Shown: piece after piece, positions 58,981 through 64,000 of the stretch
How the letters are laid out: each line of letters begins with the position of its first letter
Position numbering within the stretch: the first letter of the stretch is position 1
Assembly (NCBI GenBank): GCA_028671895.1
Contig: CM053802.1
Span: 39,346,201 to 39,410,200 of the forward strand
Direction of reading: 5' to 3'
DNA length: 64,000 nt
From: Oenanthe sinensis
Taxonomy: Eukaryota > Streptophyta > Magnoliopsida > Apiales > Apiaceae
Notes under the pieces: generated by a model
Databases searched by the model: none
Seen by the model: the letters and a program-made list of their open reading frames with translations, nothing else
What the model was told of the DNA's origin: nothing
Translations under genes and position numbers: made by a program

Positions 58981-59973
58981 AAAAATCTTCAGAGTTCCCC
59001 ACTAATAAATCTATCATATCTTTACATTTGAGCAGTTTGTGGAACTATAACATTAACAGTCGTATCATCCACAATAAAATCCAAATGCTCCGGAATAAAC
59101 CTACTAATACGAAATGACCACTTTTCTCGAAACCGGGTCATATGCTCTGCGAATTAATTCTGAGCCAAAACGAAGAATTTTCCAACTACAAACCCTTTTG
59201 GAAAAATGGACCAAGTTTTAATATCTTTAGATTATAAATTAAATCTATATAAATTTAACTAATAAAGTTACTTAAATTAAATTTATAAAATAAATTCATT
59301 TAAATTAAGTTTATAAAATAAACCTTTTTCAAGTTTAAATAATAAACTCATTTAAATTAAATTCACAAAATAAATTTATTTTAAATAACATTTATAAAAT
59401 AAATTTATCTAAATTTAAATTTATAAAATAAAATTATCTAAACAAATTTAAATTATAAAAGTAAGTCTATTTAAATTTAAAGAATAAATTTATTTAAATT
59501 AAAATTTATAAAGTAAACTTATTTAAATTAAGTTTATAAAACAAACTTTTTCAAGTTTAAATAATAAACTCATTTAAATTAAATTCACAAAATAAATTTA
59601 TTTTAAATAACATTTATAAAATAAATTTATCTAAATTTAAATTTATAAAATAAAATTATCTAAACAAATTTAAATTATAAAAGGAAATCTATTTAAATTT
59701 AAAGAATAAATTTATTTAAATTAAAATTTATAAAGTAAACTTATTTAAATTAAGTTTATAAAAGAAACTTTTTCAAGTTTAAATAATAAACTCATTTAAA
59801 TTAAATTCACAAAATAAATTTATTTTAAATAACATTTATAAAATAAATGTATCTAAATTTAAATTTATAAAATAAATCTATTTAACAAGGCCTCTAAACA
59901 TTCAGAGTTCAAACAGCTTCGGTACCCTGAGCTTCACTGGACTGCGGATCTTGATTTGTATATCAATCAGCTT
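58981..59973 (-). other. Leader of element E
   Basis: Noncoding, between gag and the primer site; most of it is the tandem array at 59268-59886. Confidence 0.65.
59268..59886. repeat. 222-bp tandem repeat, about 2.8 copies
   Basis: The marker TTTTTCAAGTTTAAATAATA occurs at 59325, 59547 and 59769, exactly 222 bp apart, with the intervening AT-rich sequence (TTTAAATTAAATTCACAAAA and so on) repeated almost unchanged. It ends at CTATTTAACAAGGCC. Confidence 0.9.
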
Positions 59974-59985
59974 GCTCTGATGCCA
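59974..59985 (-). other. Primer binding site of element E
   Basis: The minus strand reads TGGCATCAGAGC two bases after the LTR end ...CCCAACA. Confidence 0.82.
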
Positions 59986-59987
59986 AT

Positions 59988-61298
59988 TGTTGGGTCCCGG
60001 AAGTATCGTAGAAGGGGGGTTGAATGCGATACTGACAACAATTTAAAATTCTTTTCAGAATTTGCGGAATTAAATTATTGCTAAAGCTGAGGGTTAGAGT
60101 ATTTGTAGTGTTTGGGAGGCTGACTTACTAGCTTTCTATTTTCACGATTAAACATTTAAGATATAGAAAATTAGCAAGTAAGTAAACAAGATTCAAGTTA
60201 AATATGTATATTAAAACTTGAAAGGGTGTTACAATATCCGGTAGAATAAACTTTAATTCCTAGAACAAATTTAACATGAATTGTTCTACTTTAGGAATTA
60301 AAATCAAACCAGCACAGAAAGTCTGTGAATATTACAATGCAGACAAATTCTGAATTTGAACTGATTTTTTCTACAACGAAAAATGAAGCCCCCGGCCTCA
60401 TATTTATAGAGGTGGAAAGCCAGCATGACTCTTCCAATATGACTCTTTTTCTCATCAAATTAAGCCTTGTATGACTCTTCAGAAAGCTGGGCATGACTTA
60501 TTTCTGTCGGTATGACTTATTGAAGCTCGGTATGACTTATTTAAAGTCATATTCGGATTTTATCTAATTAAAATAAATCGGTATGACTTATTTTAAATAA
60601 ACAAAATAAATCCAGCATGACCTTTTGATCTCAGAAATCTCGGTATGACTTATCTTTAACAATCAATCTTGATCCGCATCTCGATCTGCCGTGGATCGAC
60701 ATTTGCCTTGCAATGTTTTACCTTTAATAATCAATCTCGATCCGCATCTCGATCTGCTGTGGATCGACATTTGCCAAGGCAAATATGCACTCATCGAATG
60801 TTGACTTTCTTTAGTGACTAATTGTGGATTAACCTTTATGAGCAAGTTTCCCTAGCTTCTGTCTTCTGTCATTCTAAAATAATTCTAAATTAATTAATCC
60901 TTTAATTAATTTAAGAAATAAATTAATTCTGAGTGAATTAATTTACTAATTAAATTAATTAATTAATTTAATTAATTAATAGAGAATTAAATTAAAGGCT
61001 TGACTATTGTTGATGTAGATAAGACTCTTCTGTTCTTCAACAATAACCTTTTTAACCACTTGAACTTTTTGATGACGAATCTTCACTGACATTGTTGACA
61101 CCCTGTGCACTGGTCTGGTTCACGGATGACTAACTACAATGTTGATTCTCATTTCTTCTGTAGTGGTCTTTGTGTCTTCTCTTGTCATGGCTTCTTTTGT
61201 TCTTCCTCTATATTCAATATTTATTATTTACTTCGCTTTCTTATCTGAGTAGAGTTGTCATCTACTTATTACAAATAGGACTAGTAATATGACTTTCA
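59988..61298 (-). repeat. 5' LTR of element E
   Basis: 1311 bp, almost identical to 50140-51450. TATA box TATAAATAT on the minus strand at 60400-60408, followed by GAGGCCGGGGGC, the probable start region of the element RNA. Confidence 0.93.
60400..60408 (-). promoter_or_regulatory. TATA box of the E 5' LTR
   Basis: TATAAATAT on the minus strand, preceded in element sense by the TATGACTTAT array. Confidence 0.5.
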
Positions 61299-61303
61299 AC
61301 TGA

Positions 61304-62215
61304 ACTTCCTGTTGCCCTGCAGGCTTGACTTGCAGTCCGGTTCTCAAGGTATTCCAAAGTGTCAAATTCACATACAACACCTTGACCACTACCTCGATCT
61401 ACAACATCTTCAATTCAACTTCTTGGATCATTTCGTTTTTGTTCAGAGGTTCTCAACCGTGAAATCAATCAAATTTGGTTCCTGGGTCACAAATACAGTG
61501 GATATGCTAACAACCTGCTTTACCAAATATTATCTTCTTCAGCTCTTGTTCTAGTTCATAGGCCTTCAACACATACAGGTCTTTTACAGACAATGTGGTT
61601 GTATCCTTAAATCCATGTTGGCTGTATCCCTATATTCCAGATGATCTGCAGTGTTAGCACGAACTCCTGTAATCTCCTTGTAGAATAAACTTTAAGGCTT
61701 GCACTGAGATTCTAGGTAGCCCAGTCTGTTCTCCTTCACTACTTCAAACCCCTTAGATTTTTCATCCAAAAATTCAACTCAAATTAACCAAAAACTCTAC
61801 CCAAAATAATCTCTTCTTTTGCAGCTTCCAAAATATTAGTGGAATCCTATGGAGTAAACCTCTGAGGAAATTAGTGTCACTATTTTTTCAACCTGTTCCA
61901 GAATAAGCTTCATTGGATAATCTTCAGTCAATTTTAGTTGTCTTCAATACTCGGAAAAATCTTCAACTACTAACCCTTGAGCACCCTCGAATTAATATTT
62001 AAGAAAAATTTAGATTTACAGAATTTTTAATTTTCTTTGAAAATAAATTAATCAAAAATAAAAATATACAACAAATTAATTTTCAAGAATTTCGAATTTT
62101 CTTAAAAATTAAAATATCGTAAATTAATATTTAAGAAAAAATTTTGTTTTCAAGAATTTTAAATTTTCTGGAAAAATAAATAAATTTAAAATAAAATTTT
62201 AAAATTAAATAGTAC
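61304..62215 (-). pseudogene. Element G gag N-terminal remnant and leader
   Basis: Joins in frame to 50134 once E and one ACTGA are removed (minus-strand reading T-G-S-S-V-T-S-D-S-D). Up to about 61980 it is broken gag and untranslated sequence. From about 61980 it is AT-rich with two related blocks starting TTAATATTTAAGAAAAA (near 61993 and 62117), the position where E has its 222-bp array. The 5' LTR is missing. Confidence 0.55.
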
Positions 62216-62628
62216 AAAACTTGGGGTACCAAACTGTATTTTGGTAACAAGTGGCACCCTATGTACTTAATTGTTTCCTTATTCTGGCAATGAATGTTTA
62301 TAATTTTTTCTACTTATTGTGTTTTTTTTATGTTTGTGCGTTTATTATGTAAGCGTGCCCTCTTCACAATATGCACGTCTCCTTTTGAAAACTGTGTTTT
62401 GATTTTTTTTGAAAAATCTTCGAAAAATATACTAACACTAATATTAATTATCAAAACCTCAGTGCATATATTTGCACCGGCCAAAACTGCATTGTCGTAA
62501 AATTTCAAAGTTGCATACTGTATCATTTACTACCCCCTAGAATGGGAGTAAACTAAAGTTTTTCTGCTACTTCTAATAATTCTGAAAATCGTCTTGAAAA
62601 CATAAAAATAACATATATAGGGCTTGCC
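62216..62628 (-). other. Uncertain stretch between element G and the gypsy pol
   Basis: Probably the untranslated 3' end of the gypsy element. The minus strand has a purine block CTAGGGGGTAGTAAA (62525-62540) followed by TGATACAG, which could be a PPT and the start of a 3' LTR, but no LTR end or partner is found. No gene is supported. Confidence 0.35.
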
Positions 62629-64000
62629 TTACTGATAATACTTCTTCAAATGTTCAGCATTCCATGCTCTTGGAATGGGCTTGCCTTCTAAATCTGCCAG
62701 GTAGTAAGTTCCTTCCCATAGTGCTACTCTGATTTTGTATGGTCCTTCCCAGTTAGGTCCAAATACTCCATGGCTTGCCGTCTTGACATGGGGCATCACC
62801 TTCCGCAACATCAGGTCACCTACTTGAATTGATCTTTCTTTAACCTTTGAGTTGTAGAATCTTTCCCTTCTCTGTTGATACGCTGCTAACCTCACCTGAG
62901 CATTAGTTCTTATTTCTTTAAGTAAGTCTAGGTAGAGCCTGTGATTCACCTCTTGGACTTCTTCCTGAAAATTATCTCTCCTAAAGGACCCGGCTCCGAT
63001 CTCAACTAGTACCAAGGCCTCACAACCATATGTTAAAACGAAGGGTGATTCCCCTGTAGTATTCCTAGGAGTGGTGTTGTAGGACCATAACACCTGGGGC
63101 AATTCCCCCAGCCAACTTCCCTTGCTTTCCTCTAACTTGGCTTTCAGGGTGTGCTTGATAATTTTATTGATGGCTTCGGTTTGTCCATTGCTTTGAGGGT
63201 GATACACTATTGCAAAATCTTTCTTTATAGCCGAGTTTTCACACAAAGTCCTCAATTCCTTGCTGTCGAATTATTTCCCATTATTGGAGATCAACTTGTA
63301 TGGGATACCAAACCTGCAAATAATGGCGTTGAATACGAAGTCTGTTATCTTCTTGGCTGTTATGATTGCAAGAGGAGTGGCTTCTGCCCACTTTATAAAA
63401 TAGTCCAATGCTACCACAACATATTTGACTCCTCCGTTCCCCCTAGGCAACTCTCCTATCAGATCAATCCCCCATATGGTGAATGGTCGTGGGCTTTTCA
63501 TAGAGGTAAGAGAAGCTACCGGGCATGTGATGTAGTTCACACGTCTTTGGCATTTGTCACATGCCCTAGAAAATTCGTTGGTGTCCTTCTTCATAGTAGG
63601 CCAATAATATCCTTACCTAAGGATTTTCATGGCTAGAGAATTACCCCCCGAGTGATTGTTACAGATACCTTCGTGTACTTCCCTCATGATGTAAGTGCAT
63701 TCATCTCCATCTATACATTTAAGTAGAGGTTGGTTGAATCCCCTTCTAGACAAAATGCCATCATACTCCACATATCTGGCTGCTTTGTATCGATGTCTCC
63801 TAGCTTCTCCCTTATCTTTAGGAAGTTTTACTTCCTTCAAAAATTTCCAAATAGTCATTTTTCATGACTTCCTTCTGAATTTTTTCATTGATTGCCATAA
63901 CCTATACCTCTGGGACACTTGGCTTTTCTTAAATTTCTAGAGGGATGACTCCAACATCGTAGCATCTTTTTTTGATCCCAATTTGGCCATGGCATCCGCC
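62629..64000 (-). pseudogene. Ty3/gypsy pol, 3' part: RNase H end and integrase, with two nonsense codons
   Basis: The minus strand starts at the window edge with A-D-A-M-A-K-L-G-S, the end of RNase H; the linker after it has at least one stop and a frame change. The integrase zinc site follows: H-E-G-I-C-N-N-H-S-G-G and C-D-K-C-Q-R. The catalytic core has W-G-I-D-L-I-G (first Asp), L-I-S-N-N-G-K (second Asp replaced by Asn, 63283-63285) and N-G-Q-T-E-A-I-N-K (Glu). The tail is G-P-N-W-E-G-P-Y and A-W-N-A-E-H-L-K-K-Y-Y. From 63858 to the natural stop at 62629 the frame is continuous except for TAA at 63613-63615 and at 63271-63273, both where Gln (CAA) is expected. The pattern fits the Tat group of plant gypsy elements. 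It is inactive. Confidence 0.88.

Larger units (their letters stand above)
50135..61303 (-). mobile_element. Element E: young non-autonomous SIRE-lineage LTR element inserted in G
   Basis: E is 50140-61298 (11159 bp) and flanked by ACTGA at 50135-50139 and 61299-61303. Reading the minus strand: 5' LTR 59988-61298, primer site 59974-59985, leader with a 222-bp tandem repeat, broken gag and pol, noncoding 3' region, PPT 51451-51464, 3' LTR 50140-51450. I saw only two differences between the 1311-bp LTRs (TTTTGGG against TGTTGGG at the inner edge, GAGTTGAG against GAGTAGAG near 51400/61250). The interior has no intact frame and shares lesions with G, so it probably moved with proteins from another element. 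Confidence 0.93.
42002..62215 (-). mobile_element. Element G: decayed SIRE-lineage copia element, split by element E
   Basis: G has its 3' LTR at 40164-42001, internal sequence at 42002-50139 and 61299 to about 62215, and element E in between. No 5' LTR or primer site is found: homology stops in an AT-rich leader array near 62215, so the left end in element sense is deleted. The internal order on the minus strand is leader, gag, protease, integrase, RT, RNase H and a long noncoding 3' region, as in SIRE-type elements. All coding parts are broken. E is a related copy with the same internal layout. Confidence 0.8.

Overview
This window is a stretch of plant nuclear DNA, AT-rich and dominated by LTR retrotransposons. 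An angiosperm, probably a eudicot, is indicated by an alpha-expansin gene with a GT-AG intron, a plant-type voltage-gated proton channel gene, a Stowaway-like MITE, and Ty1/copia and Ty3/gypsy elements with tRNA-type primer sites. I cannot name the species.

Left part (1-31 kb): a nest of copia elements that can be resolved base by base. A SIRE-type element on the minus strand (here D; 5' LTR 29156-30424) was split by an old plus-strand copia element (C, 974-26401, target-site duplication AATTT). C was then hit twice by a younger minus-strand family: once leaving a solo LTR (3882-5426, duplication AGGTG) and once by element A (6414-24414, duplication GGTGA). A was itself split in its 5' leader by element B of the same family (13724-22734, duplication CATAT). 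B carries an uninterrupted 1.3-kb-residue gag-pol frame with every catalytic motif. A differs by one nonsense codon. A further SIRE-like LTR (J, 1-804) lies inside D at the left edge.

Middle (31-39 kb): the only ordinary genes. These are an alpha-expansin (two exons, plus strand, 33636-36166) and, facing it tail to tail, a single-exon HV1-type proton channel (minus strand, 37535-38275). A MITE sits about 110 bp upstream of the expansin start codon.

Right part (39-64 kb): a decayed Transposase_28 gene is cut by the LTR of a decayed minus-strand SIRE-lineage element (G, from 40164). Inside G's gag sits a second, related element (E, 50140-61298, duplication ACTGA). E's two LTRs are almost identical although its interior codes for nothing intact, so it looks like a recently mobilised non-autonomous element. 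The window ends in a broken Ty3/gypsy pol (62629-64000, minus strand).

I found no CRISPR, operon or other unusual multi-gene system. The most notable content is the datable nest of self-inserting elements, the intact element B, the dead-but-mobile element E, and several small sequence oddities: family-specific U3 motif arrays, a perfect 43-nt hairpin absent from the sister copy, and a GC-rich hairpin array in the leader of A and B.
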